Source: Hevea brasiliensis
Lineage: Eukaryota; Streptophyta; Magnoliopsida; Malpighiales; Euphorbiaceae
NCBI RefSeq assembly: GCF_030052815.1
Contig: NC_079496.1
Location: 68,251,652-68,315,651, forward strand
Direction of reading: 5' to 3'
DNA: 64,000 bases
Below are positions 36,801 to 49,688 of this stretch, piece by piece. Made by a program: the position numbers and the translations under genes. The notes beneath the pieces were generated by a model. That model was not told where the DNA came from. It did not search any database and saw only the letters and a program-made list of their open reading frames with translations. Each line of letters opens with the position of its first letter. Positions within the stretch are counted from its first letter, which is position 1.

Positions 36801-38462
36801 GCTGAAATGATGTTTGAAGGCAATAACTGCCTCTCCCCATGTATTACTACATCACCATACTGAGGAAGACCAAAAGTGACTGTCTTCAATCTGCAGTCAA
36901 TCATGGCGTAATGCCTGGCTAACCAATCCATGCCCAAGATAATATCATAATCTCTGAAGGGTATTTCAATTAAATCAGACAGAAAAGTGTGTCCTTGGAT
37001 CACCAAAGGACAGTCTCTATATAGCCTATTTACCCTGACCTCCTAGCCAAATGGACTAGTTACTAGCACTTCATAATCCATTGGTACACACTGAATAGTA
37101 GTAGAACACATCACACTAGCACTAACATACGAATGTGTGGAGCCAGGATCAAATAACACATACACATCTTGGTCAAGGATGGAGGAAATACCAGCTACTA
37201 CATCTGATGTTTCAGCTTCCTCCCTCTGATGCATGGTATACACTCTGACTGGTGCGCCACTGGATACTGGCTGGTTAACAGTGCTTTGACTTCCAGGAGT
37301 GCTACCAGGACCCCTACCTCTGCCTCTACCTCTAACAGTTGATGGTGACCCTCTAGGTGCAGAGATTTGGGCTGATCCTTCCGATCTAGCAAAAGATCCA
37401 GACCGGCGCAGACTAGTACAATCTTTAGCGAAATGTCCGCTTCCTCCACAGTTAAAACATGCTCCGATGGCCTTGAAGCAAATCCCACTATGAGTTTTAC
37501 CACAAGTTTCACACTGCCGGACTGAAAGAACTCCTCGAGAAGCTTGTTGGGTCAGCTGACCAGACCGGGGTGGTCTTTGGCCAGAAAATCTGCCTCTGCC
37601 AGATCTACGGGAGCTGGATCCCCCAAATTGTTTCCTCTTGCAGAACCACTTTCAGATGCTTGTCCAGTAGTCTTTTCAGCCTTCTCTTTCTCTTGTGAAC
37701 CCTTCTTCACTGCCCTTCAGATTCTATCCTTTCTAGTTCCAAGGCCTGGGAGATCAATTCAGCAAAATTCTGATGTTGAAAACCCACGACTTGCATTCTC
37801 AAATTCGGCCTTAATCCAGACTCAAACCTCTTGCATCTGTCTCTGGGGGTGGAGACTAAGCTTCCAGCATAGTGGCTTAGCCTTGAGAAGTCTCTCTCAT
37901 ATTCTGCTATGGTTCTGTCCCCTTGTTTCAAACTCAAGAATTCTTGCAATTTCTTATCTACATATGCATCAGGAACCCATTTCTGCCTGAATTTCCTCAG
38001 GAAGTCTGTCCATGTCAGCACAGGTGGCTCAACCAGGCAGTGAGGGATGGTCTTCCACCATCCATATGCATCCCCTTGTAACAAGGAAACATAATACTCG
38101 AACTTCATCTCTTCCGTACACTGCAGTTTTCTGTAAACTCGTTCCATTCTTTCCAACCACTATTCTGCCTCCAGTGGATCCACAGTGCCTTTAAACTCGG
38201 TGGCCCCAAATTTCATCAACTTTTCATATTGCCGAGCTGAGGGCTGTGGTTGTGCTACAGGTACTGGCATCTGAGCTTGGGGTGGCACATTAGCCGCCAT
38301 TTGCTGGAAAAACGCAGCCATCTGCTGTACAAATTGAGCAGGAAACTGCGGTGCTGGAACAGGAGCTGGAGTGGCTGACCCACTCACGTTCTAGAGTGCT
38401 GGGGCTTCCCCTTGAACCTCAGCCTCAACAGATTATTCTTCGGAATGATCTCCTCCTTCCAT
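33828..38462 (-). pseudogene. gag-pol: E6 gag-pol (gag, protease, RT, RNase H, integrase, chromodomain-like end)
   Basis: From ATG at 38462: gag with FKGTVDPLEAE and WWKTIPHCLVEPPVLTW, zinc clusters CETCGKTHSGIC and CFNCGGSGHFAKDC (about 37430-37530), protease FDPGSTHSYVSAS (about 37130-37170), GMDWLARH, RT from about 36730, RNase H ([10 protein letters not shown]), integrase H2C2, core, GPY motif (RFIGPYEVLERVG) and a chromodomain-like end (EEEPIKILAYEVKQLRNK...EATWE). Defects: TAG at 38391, about 38157, 37043, 35491 and 34593; TAA at about 38435, 36734 and 34930; a frameshift after 37707; a deletion and frameshift near 36520-36530; a frameshift near 34912; and RT FIDN (codon 36145-36147). 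One gag-pol frame is the likely original layout. Confidence 0.93.
36137..36160 (-). other. E6 RT catalytic box mutated, FIDN
   Basis: [13 protein letters not shown] replaces the FIDD box seen in E5 (50740-50750 region) and E8. AAT at 36145-36147 encodes Asn where the second catalytic Asp should be. This is a G-to-A change on the coding strand. Confidence 0.9.
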
Positions 38463-38502
38463 TCCGTTTTCCCAAATTTTTCCTTCCTGAGATCAAACAC
38501 AA

Positions 38503-38516
38503 GGAGGTTGACCTCC
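38503..38516 (-). other. E6 leader hairpin
   Basis: GGAGG-TCAA-CCTCC on the minus strand, about 40 nt before the gag ATG. It matches the E1 hairpin in place, with one extra base pair. Confidence 0.55.
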
Positions 38517-38531
38517 GTTAGTGCATATTCA

Positions 38532-38580
38532 TGATGTAAATATGTCATATGTATCAATTAAAGACACTTGAGCAGTTGTA
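38532..38580 (-). other. E6 leader segment complementary to the LTR
   Basis: Its plus strand reads TGATGTAAATATG, then TATGTATCAAT (38548-38558), then TTGAGCAGTTGTA (38568-38580). It is an inverted copy of LTR 30899-30950 / 43014-43066 and sits 50 nt past the primer site. Confidence 0.75.
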
Positions 38581-38630
38581 CTTATCAAAGAAATATTCAC
38601 ATGCATAGTCAAAATTTATTGAAAAACCAT

Positions 38631-38642
38631 GCTCTGATACCA
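38631..38642 (-). other. Primer-binding site of E6
   Basis: Minus strand TGGTATCAGAGC, exact, 8 nt from the LTR end at 38651. Confidence 0.93.
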
Positions 38643-38752
38643 CTAAAACATGTCACACCTTACCCTTCTGTAAGGCATAACATGATCCCATAGAATACTT
38701 GATGAACTACCGAACTTCACCTACCGATAATTCATTAAGTACACTACAAGGG

Positions 38753-41700
38753 TGTAACACCCCTAAGTTTGGTAGTGCGTTCTGCTGCTCCAGTGACCAG
38801 TGTTGTCCGGACAGCTAGGATGCCTAGAACCACACTTCAATGAGAGTGAGGAGACATAAAATAATGAAATAAAAGAAAAGAAAGTACAAGAAAAACAAAG
38901 GAAAAATGATTGCAAAGAAATGTGATCAAGTTAAACGAGCCTGGAAACCTAACGATGGGTGACCGCACTGGGAAGTCACGGCGTGGACCGTTGATCGCCT
39001 GGATCATGAGGAACCACGGAAAACATTTTTGGTACATAAATAGACCCTTGTTGAAGAATAAATATCATTAGAAATATCAAAGAAAAATTAAATAATTAGT
39101 ACAAAGAAAAGTGAAAAATCGAAAAACAGACAAAATACGGTGTTACCGAAAAATCGGGAAAGCCACCCGAACAGGGGCATTATGGTCATTTGACATCCCG
39201 AATTGTCTTTTGACCTAAATGTCCATTAAAAATAAATAGTATTACACTTAGAAAATGAAATGAAAAATTAATTTGATGGTACCTAAAATAAATAGTGGAA
39301 ATAATGGGTTAAATGTGGATTAATTGAAAGTTAACTTATAATATGTTTTAATTTTAGTTAGTGGACCACTATAGGATTAATTTATCATTGAAATATGGCT
39401 GATATGGTCCACTCACCATCTGAAATTCCATCTTCCTCAAAATTCTCTCAAATGGCCGAATTGAAGAAACCTTGAAACTCCATTGACGTTTTTCTTTGAG
39501 CTTCATTTCCTCTCTCCATTTCAACTCCATTCTCTTAGGTTCTTTCATGAAAAATGGTCTACACACCACAAGGAAGATATTGATACTAATTTTGAGAAGT
39601 TTGGTGAAGGTTTAGCAAGTTACAAATAAAGGTAAGTTTGCATTTTTGAGAAATCCTTTGTTAAAGTTTTTATGCATGTTATGGGTATTGGTTTGGTGAA
39701 GGAAAATTTTGAGTTTGAAGGGTTATTGTTGTTGCCATTTTGGACAGCCATGGGTCACGTTTTTGATGAGGTATTTGTGTATATAATTGATGAGAAATAA
39801 TGTTAATCATGGTGATTTAGTAACCTAGTGATTTAATGCATGTATATATGGTGAATGATGCACTTTGATGGGAATTGGCATATGGTACGGCAATGTGATG
39901 TTGATGAATGAATTGTGGCAGCCTGTGGACACTTGAATAATGGTGTATATTGAAGGGAGTGTGGGCAGCATATTGACCTAGAAGGATTGATGATATGTAT
40001 GTCAATTAACATTGTAAAGTGTATGTAAAGTTTGTAATGTTTAGGTGTGTTTGTAATGGTACTTAGAAATTGTAATTGTGAATGATATTTGGTGTGTTGA
40101 GGGTGATTGGAATCTGCCCAAAATAATGCTAATGTTATGTAGAAAATGTTGTTGGTAATGTGCCAAAACAGTTTGGTAGGGTATGGAAGTAAACCTTGCA
40201 AAGGTAAGTGTGTGTTTGAAGTTGGGGTGTGTAATGCATATTAAGGGCAGTGTATATTTTGGCCTATAACCTTGAATGTGTAACCTCAATTAGTATGAGA
40301 CCAATTTGAGGTGAAACTAGGCACAAAATGTGCCAACTTTCATTGAGAAACCATGCCAAAATTTTGCTTGCAAGGTGACCTAAAAATTTGACCAATTCGG
40401 ATTAGGTGCAATTAGGACCTGAAAAATGACCAATTGGGCAGCAGTGAGTGTTTAGGCCATAACTCACTCAAACCAGGTCCAATTGACCTGAAATTTTGAC
40501 CAAGAATAGTTAAGACCCATACCTACAAGTCTTATGAAGACACCAAAGCCCATAAATGACCATAAGCAAGTCAAACAACTTGCACAAGTTCGGGTCCAAA
40601 AACTGGCCGAACCAGAATTGACCACTTTGACCTAAAATTGACCTAAAATGGTACCATTTGACCAGCAAGAGTGTAATGACCATAACTCGGTCTACTTAAC
40701 TCGGATTGACCTGAAATTTTGCACCGCGTGCAATAAGACCTAGATCTACAAGTTTGTAGTTTCGACCGAGACCCGAAAACCGAGGGAACTAGATCGTCCG
40801 GTTAGGTCAAACCAGTGTTCCGGAATCCAGCAATTTGCATTAAAATGCACTAAGCAAGGAAATGACTTTGGTAAAACATACCAAATCTAAAACCCTATCA
40901 AATGTGACATATTAACGACACTAAAACCTAATTTACCTAAAACGCAACGAGTATATTAGGTGATTAAGTGAATAATTGAGTTCAGTGCATTATTTACCAA
41001 ACACCATCGATAGAGACAGTTTAAATTAGTACTGAAACACTTCAAATTGTGTTTCTCAGTTACCAAAGACTCAGGAAAAGGGAAGGAAACACTGAGTCCA
41101 GATCAGGGGGACAGTCATCAGAGGTTTGTGCACAACAACTGTTTCTTTTGAATTATTTTCAATGGAAATAAATATTGACTATTTGCATATCATTGTTTTA
41201 AATTGTGGAAATGTGTTTGGTGGACACTTATTGATTGAAAAACATTGTGAATGGTTTGAAACTGTGAAAAATTGTTTGAATGGTATTTGATGGATACTTA
41301 TTGATTGAAAAGCACTGTAAATGGTTTTTGTGGAAATTGAAGTGAATTACGAATTGTGTTGCCATTTTGTGAATGAAATTATAACTTTGGAAATTTATTG
41401 GATTCTTACGGATCATTTGAATAAAATGTTTGGAATTGTTTTGACTCACAATTGGCATGACACGGATATTATGTTCCTCCTCCATTAATGGGGTGAGTGT
41501 GATTATTCCTCCCTCTTTGACTTATTAGTCCGGGTGAGTATGATTATGTTCCTCCTCTTTGACTTCCCACCGAGGTGAGTATGGATGAGTTCTCATTATA
41601 TAGCTAGCTTCCTCCTCATTGATTTCGATTATTGGGGTGAGCATGTCTTGTCGTGGTGTACAACACGGCATATATGGAAAAATTGTGTCATGGCCTAAAT

Positions 41701-42609
41701 TGTGTTATAGATTGGCAACACTGTATTCTTGATTATTTGATCGAATTGTGTTATTATGTATTGTGAGATTGTGAAATTGATTTAAACTCTTATTGACATA
41801 TCATCTATTGAATTCAACCATGATCGACTTATTGAAAATTATTGTGATATTAACAAGCTGAGTTTAAATTCTTGTTGACATTTATTGTCTTGAATTTAAC
41901 TATGGTTTTAAGTATCCACTATTGATATGATTTATGAATTGTGATTTAAAATTTGTATTTGGTAAATGTTGTGCACCATCGAGACATTGTCTCGTGATAG
42001 CTTTATTCTCGCCGCAGTAGAGAGACAGTGGCAAAGCAGTTAGGTCGCTAGTATCGCCAATGAGAGATTTTGGGTATAGTGAGTATACCACATGTGGCAT
42101 TTTGTAATCAGTAATGTATATTCACTGTATGTATGTTTTGTTCTTGGTTTTGAGCAGTTGTAAATTTAAGTTGTACAGTAAAGTTGTAAAATAATTATGA
42201 GTTATTTGGCTTGTAAAAATTGTGTTATATCTTTGTATCTTAGTCTTTGAAAATCACTGTGGATTTTACTTGAGAAATGTGTTGTGTTGATAAAAATGTT
42301 GGAGTTGAGATTTGAAAATATATTGAAGTGCTTTTTACAGGTTTTCTGAAGAACTGTTTTGTCCAAAATACAAATGGCACCTTGCCAAAATTTTTACAGA
42401 TATTCCAAATAAATCAAATTAGTTAGTTGTTTCACTTGATTCACCAAAGTCTTTCACACTGTAAATAGTGCTCACCACTGTAAAAGAAGTAAGAAAAGTT
42501 TTTAAAATCCCTTGTAGTGTATTTAATGGATTATCAGTAGACGGAGTTAGTAATTCATTAGGTATACTACGGGATCATGTTATGCCTTACAGAGGGGTAG
42601 GGTGTGACA
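38753..42609 (+). mobile_element. Group B solo LTR in the E6 5' LTR
   Basis: TGTAACACCCCTAAGTTTGG to GGTGTGACA, 3857 bp; TSD AAGGG at 38748-38752 and 42610-42614. It is the innermost level of the nest. It contains CCATAACT modules at about 40457 and 40680, the about 70-bp tandem duplication (about 41220-41335), a run of TTCCTCCTC...GGTGAGTATG units (about 41470-41645), the hairpins, and TTGAGCAGTTGTA (42150-42162). Confidence 0.95.
41971..42018 (+). promoter_or_regulatory. Paired LTR hairpins, group B solo LTR
   Basis: First stem CGAGAC-ATT-GTCTCG: the TGAG/CTCA pair has become CGAG/CTCG, a compensated change. The second stem is decayed (GTGATAGC...CGCCGCAG). Confidence 0.6.
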
Positions 42610-43013
42610 AAGGGATTTTGAAACCATTTTCTTACATTTTGGAAGTGATGAGCATTTTGGTAAGAATTAAAAATCATTTATTTAAGATTTAAATACTAAT
42701 AAAAATTTTGTCCATTTAAATTTTGCCGCAAATTTTATAAAAATTTTGACAGAGTTCCGTTTAAAATTGGAGAAAACAGTTCTTCAAATACATAAAAAAA
42801 AACACTTCCAAAAGTTTTTCACAACTCCCAACCTTCAATAAATCTCAATCAACTCAATTCAACGCACTTCAAAATAATTTCATAATACAAATCAAGATTT
42901 ATCGTCTCAAAATATTTAATATCTCCAATCACAAAGCATAAAGTAAGAAATTCATAAGTACAAATATTAATTTACAGAAGGAAATCTAAAAAATAATATT
43001 ATTACAATTTATT

Positions 43014-43066
43014 TACAACTGCTCAACTTTATATTGATACATACAACATTTCCATATTTACATCAA
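43014..43066 (-). other. E6 5' LTR copy of the leader-complementary segment
   Basis: Same three blocks as 30899-30950: TACAACTGCTCAA at 43014-43026, then ATTGATACATA and CATATTTACATCA on the plus strand. Confidence 0.72.
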
Positions 43067-43164
43067 AATTATCTACAAGGGTATAAAATAATACCCGTAC
43101 AAAATAATCGATGTGGTCCACAATTCGATAGCAACTCACTCTGCTACTTTCTCCTTGCTCTTAT

Positions 43165-43214
43165 CTGCGACAGCAAAATGAGCTATCGTTGAGTATAAAA
43201 ATACTCAGTGGTGC
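43165..43214 (-). promoter_or_regulatory. Paired LTR hairpins, group C (E6 5' LTR)
   Basis: As at 31050-31100, with one C-to-T change in the second stem (CGATAGC to CGATAGC preceded by AA). Confidence 0.6.
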
Positions 43215-45964
43215 ACAATAAAAATTTAAAATGCAATAAATAAATCATTCATTAATGAAACACCATTTAAATAATTCTCAATCATATTTCACAAATATCA
43301 AAGCTCATAACAACTCCATTTAGTCAAATAATTCATTAAACACAGTGTTGCCAAAATCATATACACAACTTAAGCCATGACACAAAATTTCCGATCAATG
43401 CCGTGTTGTACACCACGACAAAGAAATCTCAACCCTATTAATCGAAATCAATGAGGGAGGTGGCTAGCCAGCTAATGAGTACTCATCCGATCTCAACCTC
43501 AACTGGCAAGCTAGAGAGGGAGGAAAATAAACGATCTCAACCCCATAAATGGAGGAGGAATAATGTGATACTGTCATGCTAATTGTGAACATAAAATCAA
43601 TTCAAAACAATTTATTCAAACAATTTATGAGAAATCTGATCAATTTCCAAAGTCACATTTACAATTATAAAATGGCAACACAGTACATAATTAATCAAAG
43701 AAGTCAAATTTTTGAGATTAAAATATTTAAACAATTATTATTGTGCACAAAACTGACGTGAGTCGCCTTTAGGCCTTGACTCAGTCTTTTTCAGCTGAAA
43801 CACACAATTTCACAGTGTTTTAGTACCATAACTTAGCATAAATGCAAAAATAAATTTCACTTCATTTTTACCTAGCTTTAATGTACTAATTTCGACGTTC
43901 GCGAAGTTTTTGTATTTTAGATTACTATTCACTACACTATTCAAGTCAAATTGTTGAATTTTTAAGGCTTAATAGGTATAGGAACTCCAACTTCACCCAC
44001 ATACCACATTTTGGTCATTAAATTTGTTGGTTTTGGTTATTTTCTCAAAACTTAAGTCCTTTTGGCCAAATTGTCAAATTTTCAGTTTTGGTGCTTCAAG
44101 TTGCACTATTCTATTGGTCAATCTACTGTTGGAATTGGGCAAACCTTTCTTCATAGCAAATGTTCCTTATTGTCTTAAGTTTATTCTCATTTTTGGATCA
44201 CCTCAATTGGAGTTTTGTAGCTCAAGTTATGGCCATTTGAACTAGGGCTGCCAGATTGAAAATAACCCAGATTTTCTAGGCAATTCTGGTGCTGGCAGAT
44301 TTGAGTCACCAACTTGGGGTGGCCAAATGACTTAGTTTCTGGCAGAATTTGGACTTGTGTTCTTCATGAAAGTTTTAGGTCTATATATCATCTAACCACT
44401 GGTAAAATTTCAGGTCATTTTGACCTGCCTAGCTCTAGTTATGACAAAATGAACAAACACTGTTCATTTGGTCAGTTTGTACAGTGGCAGACTGCTCTTA
44501 TTCAACTTTGGTCAATTGGTTCACTAAGTTTTGGTCACTTTTTGGGCATGGTTCCTAAATGAAAATTTGTGTCATTTTATGTCTATTTTCATCCCCAATT
44601 GGTACCATATCAATTGGACTTGTAAAATTTTAGTTTTGGTCCATCAAAGTTGACTTTGGCAGCATGACCATTCAACCTCCGAATTTGGCTTCACTTCCAA
44701 CAATTCAAACACAACTCATTTGGTCACAATTGACAATTTTTCACTTCACAATAGGTCAAACATGCCATTTACTCATTTCTTGCATTTTTGGTTCACAAAC
44801 CCTAAGTCCCAAAACCCTAACTCACTTAATTGTTACAATTAATCACATTTATGCATTTCCATCTTACTACCATACTCATGTAAGTTTACTAACACCTTTA
44901 ATTCATTCTAAACACATCAAACCATACAAAATCATACTCCCCTTCAACAGGCCAAAATTTCAGTTTGGTCCTCCCCCCTCATATTTGTTTTCATTTCATT
45001 AGTTCCAAGCTCATTTCAACAACCAATTAGGCATTTAAAATGGAAAAATGACAAGTTAACATACTAACCTCAACTTAAACACCAAATCTTCAATTGTTCT
45101 CCTTCTTTCTTCTTTCTTTCTTATTCTTAAGTTGAGATTGCAAGCTCTAGTAAGGTTTTTAGGGGATTTATTAAGGTTGAGTGGAGGAATTAAAGCTTAA
45201 GTGCAAGCTTTAATGGAGGATTAGCAATGGTGAAATGAAGAAGAGAGTGAGGCGGCACCAAGGAGAAGAAGAAGAGATTTTTCTATTTTTTTTTTCTTTT
45301 GTTTTCTTTTATCAATTTTGCTTATGGAAGACCACAAAATCTAATTTAATAAATATTTAATTAATTTAGTTATGGCATCATGCATGAGGTAATGCATGAT
45401 GTCATCACCTTTTTACTTTTTGATTTTCCTCTCTTTTTTTTATTTTTTTCTATTAGTTCTTTAATTTAATTCTTGATTCTGAAATTTTCTTTTCTCCAAT
45501 TTTATTTGACAGTTAGGTTAGGAGTCAGCTCTCGGGGTCAATTGACCAAATTGCCCCTCGCCGGTTCATCCCGGTTTGCAAATAATTCCATATTTCTTCT
45601 GGCTCCCTGACCTAATTATTTGACTGGCTTAACAGTTCTTTTTCATGATTTTCTCTTTTCCACTGTGTTCATAATGGTCCTAAGGACCGCAGCGTCACAT
45701 TTTACGGCTCGAAATTTGAGTTTAAAATGACTTCGCAGTCATTCCCGAGGAGGTCACCCATCGCTGTGACTCTCGGCTCGTTTAACTTCTTATGTTCTGT
45801 TTTTCCTATTTATACTTAACTAATTGAATATTACTAATTTTTTGTGTTTATGGTTTCTCTAGTTGTCATAAGTATGGTTCTAATCCCCTTAATTGTCCAG
45901 ACTGACACCGGTCACCGGAACAGTGAAATATACCAGGCTATACAAATAGGGGTATTACAAGTTA

Positions 45965-48900
45965 AGTATAAAAAAGAAAAATAAAACATAAGAAGTTAAA
46001 TGAGCCGAAAGTCACAGCGATGGGTGACCTTCTCGGGAACGACTGCGAAGTCAATTTAAACTCAAATTTCGAATTGTAAAATGTGACGCCGCAGTCCTTA
46101 AGACCATTACGAACACAGTGGAAAAGAGAAAATCACGAAAAAGAATTGTTAAGCCAGTCAAATAATTAGGTCAGGGAGCCGGAAGAAATATTGAATTATT
46201 TGTTAACCGGGTTGAACTGGCGTGGGGCAATTTGGTCAATTGACCCCGAGAGCTGACTCCTGACCTAACTGTCAAATAAAATCGGAGAAAAGAAAATTTC
46301 GGAGTGGGGAATTGAATTAAAGAACTAATAGAAAAATAAATAAAAAAAATAAGAAAATAAAAAAGTGAAGGGAGATGACATCATGCATGACATCATGCAT
46401 GATGTCATAAATATTATAGTTAATAAATTTAATTAAATTGATTTATGGTCTTCCTAAGACATTAAAGAAAAAAAAAAGAAAAGAAAAGAAAAAAAAAAAA
46501 CATAAAAGTCTTCTTCCTTCCCTAAGTTGCCGCCCCACCTCTCCCTTAACACCACCATTACCACACCTCTATGAAAGCTTGCTCCAAGCTTTAAATCCCC
46601 CATTAAACCCTAATTTCTTCCCCAATCACTTCATAAAACATTATTTTCTTCCTTTGAGAAAGAGATTTAGCAAGAAAGAAAGAAGAAAAGAGGAAAAAAA
46701 AATTGAAGATTGAATATCAAAGTTGAGGTAAGCTATTTACTTTGGAATTTTGAGTTCAATACATGTGTTTATGATTGAATGAACTTGGAAATAAGCTTAA
46801 AATGAAATGAAGACAAGTGTTATGGGACAAAGTTGAATTTTGGCCAACTAAGGTTTGATATATGTATGCATGAACTTGGTGAATTTAAAGGGTATGTGAG
46901 CTTATTGGTGTTGAATACTTATGATTAAATGTCTTGAATTAGTTAAATGCAATGAATTAGTGTGGTTAGGGTTTGACACCTAGGGTTTAGAGGCAAAAAT
47001 TTGGAGAAATGGTGAAATGATGTATTTGATCTAGTTTGAAGTGAAAAATAGTCATTTGTGACCAAATGAAGTGTGTTGCAAGTGTTGGAGTTAAGGTTAA
47101 ATTCGGATTCAATGTGGTCATGCTGCAAGGTCCCTTTGAGAGACCAAAATTGAAAATTTACAAGTCCAATTGGTATGAGACCAATTGGGAATGAAAATAG
47201 ACACTAAATGACACAATTTTCATTTAGGAACCATGCCCAAAAAGTGACCAAAACCTAGTGAATAAATTGACCAAATTCGGAAATTCTCAGTCTGCCCTGT
47301 ACAAATTGACCAAATGAACAGTGTTTGTTCATTTCGCCATAACTTGAGCTAGGCAGGTCTAAATGACCTGAACTTTTACCAGTGGACAGTTGAGGTATAG
47401 ACCTAAAACTTTCATGAAGAATACAAACCCAACAAATTATGCCATTAACCAAGTCATTTAGCCACCCAAATTTGGTGACCTAAAACTGCCAGAACCAAAT
47501 TTTGCTAAAAAATCTGGGTTAAGTCCAATCCGGTAGCCATGGTTCAAATGGCTATAACTTGAGCTACAAAACTCCAATTGGAGTGATTCAAAAAGAAGAA
47601 TAAACTTAAGACAATTGGGAACATTTTCTATGAAGAATATTTTGCCAAATTCTAACAGTAAAATGATCAATGGAACAGTGCAACCTTAGACACCAAAATT
47701 GAAAATTTATCAAATTTGCCTAAAAGACTTAGAATTTGAGTAAACAACTAAAACCAACAAATTTAGTGATTAAAATATGGTATGTGGGTGATGTTGGAGT
47801 TCCCATACCTATTAAGTCTTAGAAAGTCAACAAATTGACTTGAATAGTGTCGTGAATAGTAACCCTGAAACACAAATTTTAAAGAATATCAAGTTTAGCA
47901 TATTAAAGCTAGGTATAAATGAATTTGAATTTATTTTTGGATTAATGATGAGTTATGATACTGAAACACTGTGAAACTGCATGTTTCAGTGAAAAAAAAT
48001 ACCGGGAAGGAACCCGAGTAATCGAGTCAAGGCTAAAAGGCAACTCGTTTAAGGTTTGTGCACAACTAACCTTTTTGTTACTTTTCACTTCTAAATTGAT
48101 TTGAACAAGTTTATTTTATGATTTATAATTTTGTTGTGTTGAGGATTTTAATTTGTTGAATGGAATTGTATAAATTAAATGTAAATTTTCTTATGCATTT
48201 AAGGATTTATTGCATGGTTTTGAGAATCGTAAATTTTAAGTTTGATTTGTTGCCAACCTTGAGCATGAATTTATAATGATTAAATATGTTGATGATTTGT
48301 AAATACTTTGTAAATAGAAATTGTTTTGAATATGATTTGAAACCACAGTTGACATAGCAAAATTTGTTGTGAATTCTCATTAGCTTGTCTAGTGAGATAT
48401 CTCCTCCACTAGATGGGGCGAGTTTCTTCCTCTCTGGCTTGCCAGTTGGGGAAGAATTTGAATGAGTACTCATATATACTAGCTAGTCTTTGTTCCTCCC
48501 TTTTAGCCTCAGTTATTGGGAGAATGTGAAATGTCTTGGTGTATAACACGGCATCTATTTGAATTTTGGGTCATGGATTCAACTGTGTGAATTGTTGGCA
48601 ACGCCCTTTAAATTATGCATAATTTGATAAATTGTGATTGAAATGAATAATTTGTTAGTGATTCAAAATATTTTTGTATTGTTTCAAAATTTAAAAGAAA
48701 TGTAAATAAATAGTTATCAATTGATCAAAATGTTATTCAAATGAAAAATTTGAATTAATGAAAATAATAATTTTTGAATGTCATGGATTTTAAAGAATTT
48801 AAAAATTTTAAATTTTTATTCATTATGAATTGTTAAGAATAATTTGTATGAAGTTTTAAATTATTAGTTTGTGCACCACTGAGTTCACCACTCAGCGATA

Positions 48901-49638
48901 GCTTTGTATGCTGCTGCGGATATAGAGACTAGAGGAGCAGCAGATTGAGCTACTGAGGACAGGGGAGCTACCTGCTTGAAGTTATTGGGTATAATTTATA
49001 CCCTGACTGTAAATATTCATTTTAATGTATGTATTGCACGTAATTGTATGGGCATGTAAAATCAGTCTTGAGCAGCTTATACAAAGTTTGTATAAAGTTG
49101 TAACAAATTTTAGATTGGATTTTCTTAATGCAAATTTCTAGTATGATGTATATATAAATTATTTTTTCATTAATGAAATATGATTGGTAGTATTTTATTT
49201 TAAATTGAATGAAATTCATTAATGGTATTTTGATAATTGTTGGATATTGGAAATGGGGAATTTGAATTTTGGAAGTTGATAAATGTGTTGAAATTGATTG
49301 AGATGATTGTGACTTTTGAAGAAGTTGTTGAGAAAAATTATTGGAAGTGTTTTTTTCAGGTATTTGAAGAACTGTTTTCTCAAAATAGAAATGGAACTCT
49401 GCCAAAATTTTTATAGAATTTGTGGAAAAATAAAATGGGCCAAAAATTTTAACTAGTTTCCAACTTTAATTAAATGTTTTAATACCTATTAGAAAATGCT
49501 CGCCACTTATCAAAAATAAGAAAATTGTTTTAAAATCCCCTGTAGGGTACTTAATGAGTTATCAGTAGGTGAAGTTCGGTAGTTCATTAGGTGTTCTATG
49601 GGATCATGTTATGCCTTACAGAGGGGTAAAGTGTAACA
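45965..49638 (+). repeat. Group C solo LTR, remainder after E6
   Basis: It continues the LTR begun at 30268: GTTAAATGAGCCGAAAGTCACAGCGATGGGTGACC (about 45996), an A-rich run (46464-46501), CCAATTGG modules (about 47160-47600), GGTTTGTGCACAAC (about 48053), hairpins, and the GAGGGGTAAAGTGTAACA end. There are no genes; ORFs here are chance. Confidence 0.9.
48872..48918 (+). promoter_or_regulatory. Paired LTR hairpins, group C solo LTR
   Basis: CTGAGT-TCACC-ACTCAG, then GCGATAGC-TTTGTAT-GCTGCTGC (one mismatch). The third inverted repeat GGGTATAA-T-TTATACCC is perfect at 48987-49003. Confidence 0.65.
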
Positions 49639-49688
49639 AAATCTCCTTGTGTTATTTGTTCAAGAGGTCTAAGATCCTCGAATTGACT

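Larger units (their letters stand above)
30411..45959 (-). mobile_element. E6: complete group C Ty3/gypsy chromovirus (-), carrying a group B solo LTR
   Basis: 3' LTR 30411-33780, polypurine tract, pol, gag, leader, exact primer site, and 5' LTR 38651-45959 (split). TSD AGTTA at 30406-30410 and 45960-45964. The LTRs are near identical (a few percent by eye), so this is one of the youngest insertions. Net of the group B solo LTR it is about 11.7 kb. Protein inactivation: stops, frameshifts and the RT change FIDD to FIDN. Confidence 0.95.
38651..45959 (-). repeat. E6 5' LTR (group C), split by a solo LTR
   Basis: 38651-38752 and 42615-45959, about 3447 bp net, from TGTCACACCTTACCCTTCTG to GGGGTATTACA. 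The gap is the group B solo LTR with TSD AAGGG. The ORFs at 44024-44245, 44314-44562 and 44664-45002 mirror ones in the 3' LTR and are not genes. Confidence 0.94.
30268..49638 (+). mobile_element. Group C solo LTR in the E5 leader (contains E6)
   Basis: TGTAGCACCCCTATATGTATAG at 30268-30410, then 45965-49638 ending GTGTAACA. Without the nested E6 it is about 3.8 kb. TSD AAATC at 30263-30267 and 49639-49643. No internal region of its own is present. The part after E6 starts AGTTAAGTATAAAAAAG and continues group C sequence in the plus direction. Confidence 0.93.

Noticed and set aside
46464..46501. A-rich run considered as a retroposon poly(A) tail
   Set aside because: It is inside the continuous group C LTR and equivalent (as T-rich) runs occur in other group C LTRs at about 33117 and 45285.
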